In this document: positions 10,516 to 21,320 of the stretch, one piece after another
Numbering within the stretch: the stretch's first letter is position 1
How the letters are laid out: each line of letters opens with the position of its first letter
Source: Salvia splendens
Taxonomy: Eukaryota; Streptophyta; Magnoliopsida; Lamiales; Lamiaceae
Direction of reading: 5' to 3'
Length of the DNA: 64,000 nt
Assembly: GCF_004379255.2 (NCBI RefSeq)
Contig: NW_024599098.1
Span: 1 to 64,000 of the forward strand
Position numbers and translations under genes: made by a program
Notes under the pieces: generated by a model
What the model saw: only the letters and a program-made list of their open reading frames with translations
Database searches by the model: none
Told to the model about the DNA's origin: nothing

Positions 10516-13500
10516 AGTCCAACCTCCTGATTATATTCTAAGGAATTTAAAAAACACTAGCAAGTTTTTCAAGTTTGTTGGGAGCATCAACCATGATGAC
10601 AGAGACCAGACTCACAAATGCAATTGCAGCATGTATCAGGTTTTGACTGAAGAAGAATATGCAGCTGTAAGCGCCTTTTTTAAACTTTTATTAGGTTACA
10701 GCTTGATGATTTTTCATTGTTAGGGTTTTGTGTGTTTTCTGATATGTACAGATTCTATGTAGTATTTATCTGTATTTGTGCAAATAATAATCTCTATGCA
10801 TATACATGTATAATATACTTATTAATGGATGTGTAGCTGTCTATATTGAATTTTGGGGTCAGCTTCTTAGATTCCTTTTATATCAATTTTCAACTGTACT
10901 ACACTACACGGTCCTCACCTTATTTGTTTAAAGAAATTGCCGGAAAAACCATGAAGTTTGGTCAAGATCTAGTCTGTCGTGCGACTTTGAAAAATCATCG
11001 GGAAAATCATGAAATTTGGATTTGTTCTCAATTATCCCACAGCAAAAAATACGGTCGCCTATGTGTAATATATTTATGATGTTTTTCAACCAAATAACTC
11101 CGTTTTGTTTTTGAATAGACGACATCATTTAACTCACTGGTGGTGACGGCTTCCATATCAGATACAACTTCTGACCAAACTTCATGGTTTTTCCAACAAT
11201 TTTACGTTTTCTAGTTATATGTTTATTCCTTTCCTGTATTTAGGATTTGGATTGTTGTTTGGGATCTTGTATTATCTCACCTTTTCCAGTTTATCATGTT
11301 GATCCATAAGTTGGTAAAGGCACATTGCTCTCCCTAACCATCGTAACGAGTTCTCTGGTGCTCATCTGATACGTTTCCATGAAAATAATGTGGCTTATGA
11401 ATTAATATACTTGTATCATACTTATGGTGGGTCCTGGTGTAATATTGTACTGTAATAACTAAGTCAGCATGCTCTCCTAGTTATTTTAGCGCTTCTTTTT
11501 TTCAGAGGGAATCGAAAAAGCCTTCTATAGGAAAGGAGTACTTCAACCATATGAACCTTGAAGCAATTGTCACGAAGTACCCTTACAGGAAGAATTTGTC
11601 AGAGGAAGAATTCCATAAAGGTTATCATTAAACTCTTCCAAGAAGCTACCTAGGGAGATAACTTTCTATTTTATTATACATTGTTTTTGTGATACATTAT
11701 TGACTGTCTATTTTAACAGAAAGTCAAATACGATTAGCTCTTATTGATTTCTTAAAAGGGCTCGTTGAATTTGATCCGGATAAAAGGTGGTCACCTTTGC
11801 AGGTATTGAAGAACTTTAGTATCTCATAAGTATGGTCATTTAATTGATTCTCTTTGTCTGATAGCATTCAATTATTAATGTGTTTTAGGCTTCAAAGCAC
11901 CCTTTTATTACTGGGGAACCTTTCACATGCCCTTTTAAACCTGCTCCAGAGACACCTTACATGGTGAGTAAGTATGGATGAATTGCCTTCTATATAAATG
12001 CATTGGCATGTTTCTGTTTTTTCTTTTACCTTCTGGAAGATATAAAAAAAAGAATCCAACCATTTTTGTTTGTGTGACATGTGAGTTAAGGCTTTCCCCA
12101 TGAATGAACTGGTGAAGATCTTGATACAGACACTTGATTCATTCATTGATCTGTATCTACATTTAGTTGTGTACATGACGCTTCCTATTTCTTGGATAGT
12201 TTCACCAATTTTATAATTTTTGCTTCCTTTTCCAGCCCGTTTCTCAAAATGTTAAGGTGGACCACCATCCTGCTGGGGGTCATTGGATTGCCACTGGTCT
12301 GTCTGTTAATAATGTGAGGAATTTTCATTCAATATGTTATGCAGTTCCTTTTGTTTATCTGGATGCAAAAATTTGACTTTGCAGGCCTTCTTATGTAGCA
12401 ATCAGGAAGAAACAGAGCTATGATACCCAGCAGCCCACATTACCAATTTATGCCACATGTGCATCCAGGTAGTTATGGTAGCTTGGGAAGCCATGGGAGC
12501 TACAATGATGGCCTGGGGCTTGGAAGCAGTTATGGAAGTTTTGGTGACAACAACAATTTCCATGCATTTTATTCTCCGGCAGGTCCTTCTGGAATGAATC
12601 TCTATGCACAAAGTGGTAACTCATTTCTTGGGAATAGTCCTGATACTAGGCGCATGATGCAACTACCACACGGCGGTGGAATTGGTTTTAGCCCTGGAAA
12701 TTTTGCGCCTATGTCCCTTGGTTCTAGCCCTTCCCAATTTACTCCTCCTAGCTCCTATAGTCAGATTTCAGCAGGTTCGCCCAGACATTACGGTCCTCCT
12801 TCTCCTGTAAGAGGAAGTTGTCATGGATCTCCTTTAGGAAAGATGGCATCAGGAAACCATCACCACAGAAGAAAGAATTGGTCTCGTCATGGAAATTTAC
12901 ATTCCCAAGAGACTGCATCGTCTTCTAACTGTCAAGGAAATGCCATCGATATGAACTTCTGCCAGCCTGAGGGGAACTCTCAGGTATTTGTAGGCTCTCC
13001 ATCTCATCGACAGCCCAACTTAAATGCATCAGCATGGAGACCACCCCAAGGAGGGAGGAATGTAGCATCAAAGCACTCCTCTTCACACATGCAACTAATC
13101 CAAGGGGGTGCAGTTGAAAAGCATGAGGCTAATAACTCACTGCCTGATCCTGGAGACTGGGATCCCAATTATAAGTAAGCATGTAGTAATGCATTTTGAC
13201 ATAAGAAACATCACTTGTTTGATGGAGCTCTATTCATATAGATGTTCTGATTATTTATGTGCTTATGTCTTGTGAAATTGTCAATTGGATCTCCTTGTAA
13301 TTTGTACATGGTTTTATATTGCACTATTTTTGAATTTTTTTCAGTGAAGAACTTCTTTTGCAAGAGGATAGTTCAGATGTGCACAGCATGACAAATCAAT
13401 TTATCAAGGGGATGGACTTGCGACCACCTTCAATGTCCATTGAACCGTTGATTGGAGCTGGAAATTCAAGTCAGGTCTCCAGTGCTGCTCTTTCAGTGCA

Positions 13501-14259
13501 AAGGTAAGCTTTATATATGCAGAATATATGAAGGACAGTCTTTAAACATATTTTTCTTTCATTAATCCATTTTACCGTAGCTTTCAGCACAGTAGACATT
13601 ACTGCTAGTAGTAGTAGTAGTATCAGATGTAGACCTCTTTCGTGACTTGTTAAAAAATAAATTGCAAATTTATCCTTAGTTTTCAACTATATCTGATTCA
13701 TATTTAGCATAGTTGTATCCCTTGGTGTGGCTATGTGGACAAATAATTGAACTTTGCCACTGCAATTGAAACTATGACTGCCTTGCTTTGATATCATTGG
13801 ACAGTAAAGCCGAATGTAACTGTTTAAAGAGGATTGAGTCTTTCAAGCTTTCTTGAACTACTCCATTGTTAATAGAGAGGCTCAGTCTAGTCTTTCTCTT
13901 TTTGTTGTTGGATCACTTAGGCACGAAGGGCCTATTCAGTCTTTTTCTCTTGGCGAAGCAGGGAGCAATCCTCCAATCCATGGTTATGTCCACACAACAT
14001 ATTCAACGCCTCATTTGGCGCTGAATTCTCCCAGCCGCTTGGGGCAGCAGCCAGTTCAGCGGCACAACATAGGGAGATCAGCTCAATTTCATGACGGTAT
14101 GATCCCCTGTCTACATTTTTGTGAGCGTATAGAGCGTGATGCCTCGACCGCCCCCTCCCAATATATTCTAACACAAACTTACTTACAGGAGGACATAGAG
14201 GAAGCTACTCGGTCTCCAATGCACCTCATGGAAGAAAAGATTACAGAAGGAATGCATAA
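10516..14259 (+). CDS. YAK1: YAK1-type dual-specificity protein kinase, C-terminal part (5' exons missing)
   Basis: Nine exons join in phase into 560 open codons: 10516-10666, 11506-11620, 11720-11802, 11889-11963, 12236-12313, 12399-13174, 13345-13503, 13921-14096 and 14189-14259. The first exons give the end of the kinase domain (VQPPDYIL, GKEYFNHMNLEAIV, IRLALIDFLKG, EFDPDKRWSPLQASKHPFITGEPFTC is split over two exons). The large exon gives the Gly/Ser/Tyr-rich tail typical of plant YAK1 (GSLGSHGSYNDG, SQFTPP, SPVRGSCHGSPLGKMA). The end reads HGRKDYRRNA. Plant YAK1 is a DYRK-family kinase of about 950 residues, linked to TOR and ABA signalling. The ATP site and catalytic loop are absent here. 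They may lie upstream of the retrotransposon or be lost. Confidence 0.85.
10934..11203. mobile_element. Inverted-repeat element in a YAK1 intron
   Basis: A roughly 30-base arm at 10934-10964 (with GGAAAAACCATGAAGTTTGG) is repeated in inverse orientation at 11172-11203, with two mismatches. The 270-base unit carries a second internal copy of the motif near 11000 (ATCATGAAATTTGG). It has no coding capacity, so a MITE is the simplest reading. The superfamily was not determined, and no clear target duplication was seen. Confidence 0.6.
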
Positions 14260-14882
14260 TGTAAAGTGTTATGATGAGATGAGGAGGAGAAATCATTATT
14301 TATATGTTAGCATTCCATTTCCTGCAACTTGTATTTTTTTCCTTTTTAAACACATTTTTTTCCTTGAGAGTTTATTGAGAAAAGAATGACTTTCGACGTG
14401 GCTCTCTGGTTTGAAATGGGTAAAAGAAAGAAATTGTTTTTGGGGATTGATATAGATATAAGACAAATGGGTTATTTATCATTTTTGTTAAATATGATGG
14501 CAATATCGTAGAATCCATGATAATAGATACGAATTTGTGTTTGCGCACACACCACTCGAATCACCTCCAAAAATCCAAACCAGCCAATAGCAGTTGGCCA
14601 CTCCCTTCTTCTTTATCGAAAAAGAAATGATACAACTATCTTAGTATTATGGTTGTCGATTGCAACATCAGTTTGATATTGTCTGCGTTAGGTCAAGCAC
14701 CTTGAATTAATTGGGGCTGGACAGAAATTTTATACACGAAGAATTAGTTTTATAATATGAGTGAAAAAAAGGAATTTAGAAAAAAAAAAGATAGAGTTAA
14801 ATCATGAATAAACATATTTAAATCGTGAAGATGATAGATAGTAAATGGATGGAGAGCGAGTTTTACAATTTCTGCGTTGTAA
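14260..14882. other. YAK1 3' flank and helicase upstream region
   Basis: Noncoding, AT-rich. The stretch 14260 to about 14605 is repeated in diverged form at 55130-55490, upstream of SIG1. No gene was found. Confidence 0.6.
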
Positions 14883-16054
14883 GAGCATCCACAACCGTGC
14901 TCTTGCCAGCGGCACGGTTGTGGGTCCGGCCCTACTTTTTCTGCCTGCTCTCTGGCAAGAGCACAATACCCACAGCTGTGCTCTTCCGCAAGGACGAGCA
15001 CAATTAATTTAAAATTCAATTAAACAAAAACATTTCAATAATACTAAAATTCATTAAAAAAATCTAAATAATATTACAAATGACAAATACAATAAAAACG
15101 ACATAATTAAAATCCTAAAAATTAAAAATTACATAATTAAAATACTAAAAATTAAAAAACCCACTAAGCGTTGCCGAATTTCGCCCACATGTGTTTGATT
15201 AGGTCTTCTTGTAGTTGATTGTGGATTCGGGTATCGCGCATTGTGTGTCTTGTCTTGATTCTCTGGTCAACCGTCGTATGCTCGCCTCGGCGTGGGGGAG
15301 ACCTCGCTGTTGAGCCGGCCGGCTGCGGCGTGATACTTTGCCGGTCGGCTGCATCTGGACCTGTTTGGAAGAATTCAACACGTGCGGACAATGTGTTGAC
15401 AATTCGCATGAACAAGCGCTTTGACATGCGAAAACGGCGCCTGAAGTAATCTGCCGGAAACCGCGGCTGGTCGGCAAAGTAGTCGGCAACGAGCCTTTCG
15501 TGGGCTCCCTCCCGGTCACGATGGATGTAGCGACGATTTGATCTGGTTCGTTGAGGAGGAGGAGCGGGGGTATTCGCCGCGACGTATGCTTCGTAAGCGG
15601 CACGATGTTGTTCGTAGTATTCTTGTTCTTCGCGCTCAGCTTCCGCCATAATATGGGTGAAATCCATTTGAGGTTTTGAGTGAGGGATGAATATGTTGAT
15701 AGTTTGTATGAGAATTATGAATGGGAGATGATTTGATGTGATAAATGGATGATGAATGTGTGTATTTATAGATGATTTTGGGGAAAAAAATTCAAAAAAA
15801 TTCAGAAAAAACGGAAAAAACGGTCATATTTTTGGGATTTGAAAAATATTTTTTTTTATTTTTTATCATTTTATATAATTAAAAATCGAATTTTAAAATA
15901 AAAAAAAATTCAAAGGCAACGGCTATGCCGTTGCCCAATCCTAAACCGCGACATCGCCTGCTCGCTGGCACGGCGCGAGCGCAGCGCCAGCGGTATGCGT
16001 CCTCGCCGCTGGCACGGACGGATGCGGGGCCGCCGTCCACCGTTGTGGATGCTC
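14883..16054 (-). mobile_element. PIF/Harbinger element, internally deleted
   Basis: The terminal inverted repeats GAGCATCCACAACCG and its complement CACCGTTGTGGATGCTC bound 1172 bases. They are flanked by the 3-base target duplication TAA (14880-14882 and 16055-16057), the size and sequence favoured by PIF/Harbinger. Inside, on the minus strand, is a 167-codon ORF with transposase N-terminal and C-terminal pieces only. The catalytic DDE region is missing, so it depends on transposase from elsewhere. Confidence 0.85.
15164..15667 (-). pseudogene. Deleted Harbinger transposase ORF, N- and C-terminal parts joined
   Basis: 167 codons. Residues 42-103 (SNRRYIHRDREGAHERLVAD, then FADQPRFPADYFRRRFRMSK and RLFMRIVNTL) match the plant Harbinger transposase N-terminus, and the same pattern occurs in the fuller copy at 24663. 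After about residue 115 the DDE catalytic core is absent. The last 30 residues (RIHNQLQEDLIKHMWAKFG) look like the family C-terminus. The reading frame is kept across the deletion. It may act only as a DNA-binding fragment, or not be made. Confidence 0.65.
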
Positions 16055-16260
16055 TAAGTATTGATGGTTTGGGATATTTACACGTAGGAGAGAGTGGCGA
16101 ATAAGGTCCAGATAATAAATTAACACTTAATCGCCGATTAATTATTAACCAAGTCTGAGACGCCTGGATCCACCAAAAATGTTTTGTTCCACACCCTCTT
16201 CTTTATTCTCCTCCACATGAATTCAGTTTTAATTGAGTGAATCTCCAGATTCATTCGCTT

Positions 16261-19200
16261 ATGATGGAGGCGTCCAGCCTTTACTGCGGCTGCCTCTCCG
16301 CCTCAATCTCCGGTCTCCGCCGCCGCGACTCCATCTCACTCTACCAAGTCTCCAATCGCCGCCTCCGTCTCTGCTGCACCTCTCCCCTCCCCGCTCCCGC
16401 TCCAATCAAGCCAAGAAGCACTCGCCGCCGCCGCCGCAAAATTGTTCCAAAAGATGAGGTCGAAATCGCGATCAAAGAGAGCCCTAAGAATGGAGACCCT
16501 CTGGGGCGTAGGGATTTGGGGAAGGCGGTGGTGAAGTGGATATCCCAGGGCATGAAAGCTATGGCCTTGGACATCGCCACGGCGGAGATGGAGGAGGAGA
16601 GTGAGTTTGCTGAGCTGGTGCAGCGTATGGGCCCCGGCCTCACCTTCGTTATTCAGGCTCAGCCTTATCTCAACGCCGTCCCCATGCCTATTGGTATTGT
16701 TAGTATGCCTTGAATCTCTATGGTTATGTTCTATTACACAATTGCTCTATTCTGTCACTCACAACAGGTATGGAGGTCGCCTGCCTCAAGGCCTGCACTC
16801 ATTATCCCACCCTCTTCGACCACTTCCAGAGGGAGCTCAGAGACGTCCTTCAGCACCTCCAGAACAAGTCTCTCGTCTCTGATTGGCGCCAAACTAGGTC
16901 ATGGATGCTGCTCAAGGACCTTGCCAATTCTGGTTTACATCATCTCTCTCTCTTTCTCCATTCTTATTGCTCTTATTTCATTTTAATTTGATTGGTTTGT
17001 TTTCATTTTTGCAGCTCAGCATAGGGCCATTGCGAGGAAGACTTCTATCCCCAAATCCGCCCATGGCGTTCTTGGATTGCAGGTCGACAAGATCAGAGCC
17101 ATTCAGGGCAGAATCGACGACTTCACCAACCACATGTCCAAGCTGCTGCGTATAGAAAGGGATGCTGAGCTGGAATTCACCGAGGAAGAGCTCAACGCTA
17201 TTCCAACCCCCGACGAGAACTCTGCAAAGCCAATTGAGTTCTTGGTCAGCCACTCCCAGGCAGAGCAAGAACTGTGTGATACTATATGCAATCTCAATGC
17301 TGTTAGCACATATACTGGTTGGTTTCATTCGTCGCAGTATATGATACTATATGTACTAGTGTGTGTGGCCTTGTGACTGAAAGCAACTCACAGCCATTAG
17401 TTTGCAGGGTTAGGAGGGATGCATTTGGTTTTGTTTAGAGTTGATGGGAACCATAGATTGCCCCCCACGAACCTTTCCCCTGGAGACATGGTTTGCGTGA
17501 GGATATGTGATAGTAGAGGGGCTGGCGCAACATCATGCATTCAGGGATTTGTTAATAATCTTGGGGATGATGGGTGTAGCATTACCGTTGCCCTTGAATC
17601 CCGTCATGGGGATCCTACATTTTCCAAACTATTTGGCAAGAATATTCGCATAGATCGCATCCAAGGATTGGCTGATACACTCACATATGAGGTACTTACT
17701 AACTACGTACCATCTCTATATATCGAAATTGCACTTGTTAATTTATGACATGGATCAACATACATGATATGGTATTCTGTACCCTTTAGTTAGATATAGA
17801 ATGATTAAAAAACATTTTTAGCCACCCTAGTAGTACCAAAAATATGCCCCATAAAGATCATTTCATGAGGAACTTCTTTTGGTGATATGAGTCCCTTTTG
17901 TTTTTGTTTCATAATCTTTTATTTGCAATATACTCATAGTTTGTTACTTTCCATTGTCTTTTCTGTGCAGCGTAACTGTGAAGCTCTAATGATGCTTCAT
18001 AAGAAAGGTTTACAAAAAAAGAATTGTTCTATAGCAGTAGTTTCTACAATTTTTGGAGACAAAGAAGATATTGCATGGCTCGAGGACAATGACTTGGTAG
18101 ATTGGGATGAAGCAGAATTGAATGGGTTGTTAGATAGTGAATGTTATGACAAATCCCAGAAAAGAGCAATTGCATTAGGTTTAAACAAGAAGCGTCCTAT
18201 ACTTGTAATTCAAGGGCCTCCTGGAACTGGAAAGAGTGGGGTGCTCAAGCAACTAATTTCCCTTGTCGTTAGACAGGGCGAAAGGGTACTTGTCACGGCA
18301 CCTACTAATGCTGCTGTCGACTATATGGTTGAGAAGCTATCTGATATTGGAGCTAACATTGTACGGTTTGGTAATCCTGCAAGAATATCACCTACTGTAG
18401 CTTCCAAATCATTGGTTGAAATTGTAAATAATAGGCTTGTAGATTACAGATCAGAATTTGAGAGGAAGAAATCTAATTTAAGGAAGGACCTTAGCCATTG
18501 CTTAAAAGATGATTCCTTGGCTGCTGGTATACGCCAGCTTCTCAAACAGTTAGGAAAGGCGATGAAGAAGAAGGAGAGGGAAACAATACGAGAAATTCTT
18601 TCAAGCGCTCAAGTTGTGCTTTCCACAAATATTGGAGCAGCTGACCCCATGATTAGATGCCTTGACTCATTTGACTTGGTAGTCATAGATGAAGCGGCTC
18701 AAGCCATCGAACCTTCTTGTTGGATTCCAATACTTCTTGGAAAGCGTTGTATACTTGCTGGTGACCAGTGCCAACTTGCGCCAGTGATCTTATCTAGAAA
18801 AGCCTTGGAAGGTGGTCTAGGAACATCTCTATTGGAAAGAGCATCAACATTGCACGAAGGGGTTCTTGCAACGAAATTGACAACACAGTATAGGATGAAC
18901 GATGCAATAGCTGGTTGGGCTTCAAAAGAGATGTACAATGGACAACTCAAGTCCTCTGCCGCTGTTACTTCTCATCTTCTTTCTGATTCTCCATATGTCA
19001 AGGTAATATTGCTCTATGACAAATGTTTAATATTTTTATTTGTTACAGAAGTTACATTGGTACATTTGTCTTAAGCATGTTGGAGACTGACACTGATCTA
19101 TACTTATGCAGCAAACATGGATAACACAATGCCCTTTGTTACTGCTTGACACGAGAATGCCATATGGAAGTCTTTCTGTTGGCTGTGAAGAACAATTAGA

Positions 19201-21320
19201 CCCTGCTGGAACAGGTTCCTTCTACAATGATGGTGAAGCAGATATTGTCGTACAACATGTGTTTTCCTTAATTTATGCTGGTAATGACCTACAAGATACA
19301 AGTTTCTTCTAATTCAGTTAAACACTTTTGGTTCCTTCTGACAACATACCACCCACACACTAAGAACTAACATCGGCATTCTTAAATTCCCCAACAAAAT
19401 TACTTGGATAAAAACTTACAGACTGAATGCTAGATCACCTATATGCTTTTGAAGAAGCCGGGTGCTTTTTGAGGTGGTACGAAGTGAAAGGTCAATATCT
19501 CAAGTCATTCTAAAGATAACCATTAAATGATGATATGTCATAGGATGAGCTTCTCTTTAGAATGATTTATACTTAGCAATGTAGGGGTAAAAAACACTTA
19601 TAGCATTTAAGTAAGGTAATAATTGGCATGATTCATCTTTATTTCCTTTCAATTGTGTTACATGTCAAATCCATGTAAATTGAAATTCTATCACACTTTC
19701 ATAGAAGCCCTTGAGATTGTTGTTTTGGACTAAAACTTTCACGATACTAGATTTTACATGCTGGTTTACAGGAGAAGTATTCTCCTCCTTAATAGTAATA
19801 TAAGTTTTTCAGTTGTAGTAACATTATCTTCTAGTTCTGATAGGATATGAACCCGCCTGCTTGCAAATTAGTCGATGCTGTAGACAGGATTTTTATCATA
19901 GCTCATCCTAGATATATATTTGAAGGATGCTAATGCAGATGAATTAATATTAGAAATAATTTAAATGCATATATTTGAGAAATTACTTGTATGGTAAATA
20001 TTGTAGATCTAACAACAGTTCCATCCATCAAACTCAAAAGGCATTATCCGCCTAACTATTTAGCAGCTAACAACCAATGTAATTTACAAATATCTTATTC
20101 ATGACGTTTCAAATACTAACTATTTGTAGGTGTTAGCCCGAAGAGCATTGTAGTACAGTCTCCTTATGTTGCTCAAGTCCAACTACTAAGAGACAGGCTG
20201 GAAGATATTCCCATTGCTGCAGGTGTTGAGGTTGCGACAGTTGATAGCTTTCAAGGCCGTGAGGCAGATGCTGTGATTATATCAATGGTAAATTTTATTG
20301 GACTGATTATATTTATTTAGTGGTGAAATGGTACATAGCCAATTTGATATTGTCTTTATCTATCACAACAAACATACAACTAGAAAAAATTCTAGCATTG
20401 TGACATAAGATTAGTAGCCTATCCTTCACGTAGAGTACATGAAACCATAATTATCACTTTTTTCTGCTACCGAACAATTAGAGCAGTTATGTCGGAGTTC
20501 TTTGTTGCATAATTGACTATTGGTCATGAGACATATGAGATATATACATATCTGTAGGGGATCTTATTTTGGTCCGTTGAATCTATCTTCCTATGGGAAA
20601 GGGGCCATTCAGGTATAAATGACTTCACTTATGGTGCTTGGTAGATGCTAACTAGTTGAGTTAGCTAAATTATGCTTCTCCTTGGATTGTGTAGTTGGTA
20701 AAAAGCCAATTTCAAAGTAACACTGCATCTTTACTTTTATGCTTTAAGAAATCTAGAGTCCTAGACTAGTGTAAAATTGACTAATCTGCCATTTCTTAAA
20801 TCAAGTTACATTGTTATTGTGTTGGTAGTGTGTGCCTGCGTGTGACTGGATAAAACATATTAATAGACTGTAGAAGAATAGACTACGTCTTGCAAAATCT
20901 TTTTTGTTTAGTTAGACAATCTTCCACTTTCCAGTTTATTAGATACATGCATATGCATGCTCGATTGATTAGTGCAGCGCCCTGTTGAGATAGATGCCGA
21001 ACTTTTACCTTGGTATATGTAACAAATGCAAACTTAAGAATTCAAATAGCAAAAAGTGATGGCATTTGTTGTCTCAGGTTCGCTCAAACAACCTGGGAGC
21101 TGTTGGGTTTCTAGGAGATAGCAGACGGATGAATGTGGCGATAACCAGAGCACGTAAACATGTGGCAATTGTTTGTGACAGCTCCACGATATGCCACAAC
21201 ACGTTCTTGGCAAGGTTGTTGCGGCATATTAGATATTTTGGAAGGGTGAAGCATGTGGAGCCAGGTGATTCAGGAGGATCTGGCCTAAGCATGAATCCAA
21301 TGCTGCCATCAATTAGTTGA
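16261..21320 (+). CDS. SMUBP2/IGHMBP2-like SF1 helicase, probably organelle-targeted
   Basis: Eight exons give 928 codons plus stop: 16261-16693, 16768-16932, 17015-17317, 17408-17691, 17971-19002, 19112-19280, 20130-20287 and 21078-21320. All junctions are GT-AG and in phase. Two adjacent ATGs (16261, 16264) start a basic, Ser/Arg-rich leader of about 60 residues resembling a plastid or mitochondrial transit peptide. The helicase core shows Walker A GPPGTGKS, Walker B VVIDEAAQ, motif III LAGDQCQLAP, motif V TVDSFQGREADAV and motif VI RRMNVAITRARK. These are the Upf1-like SF1B 5'-to-3' helicase motifs, acting on RNA or DNA. The length is close to the roughly 960 residues I recall for Arabidopsis AT5G35970. 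The biological substrate is not known to me. Confidence 0.93.

Noticed and set aside
12385..12398. Acceptor at 12385 for the large YAK1 exon
   Set aside because: It would put a TGA in frame after 12 codons; the next AG, at 12397-12398, keeps phase and gives the family sequence QSGRNRA.
14101..14188. Continuation of the YAK1 exon beyond 14096
   Set aside because: The frame past 14096 is a read-through of the intron; the splice to 14189 restores the known YAK1 end HGRKDY.
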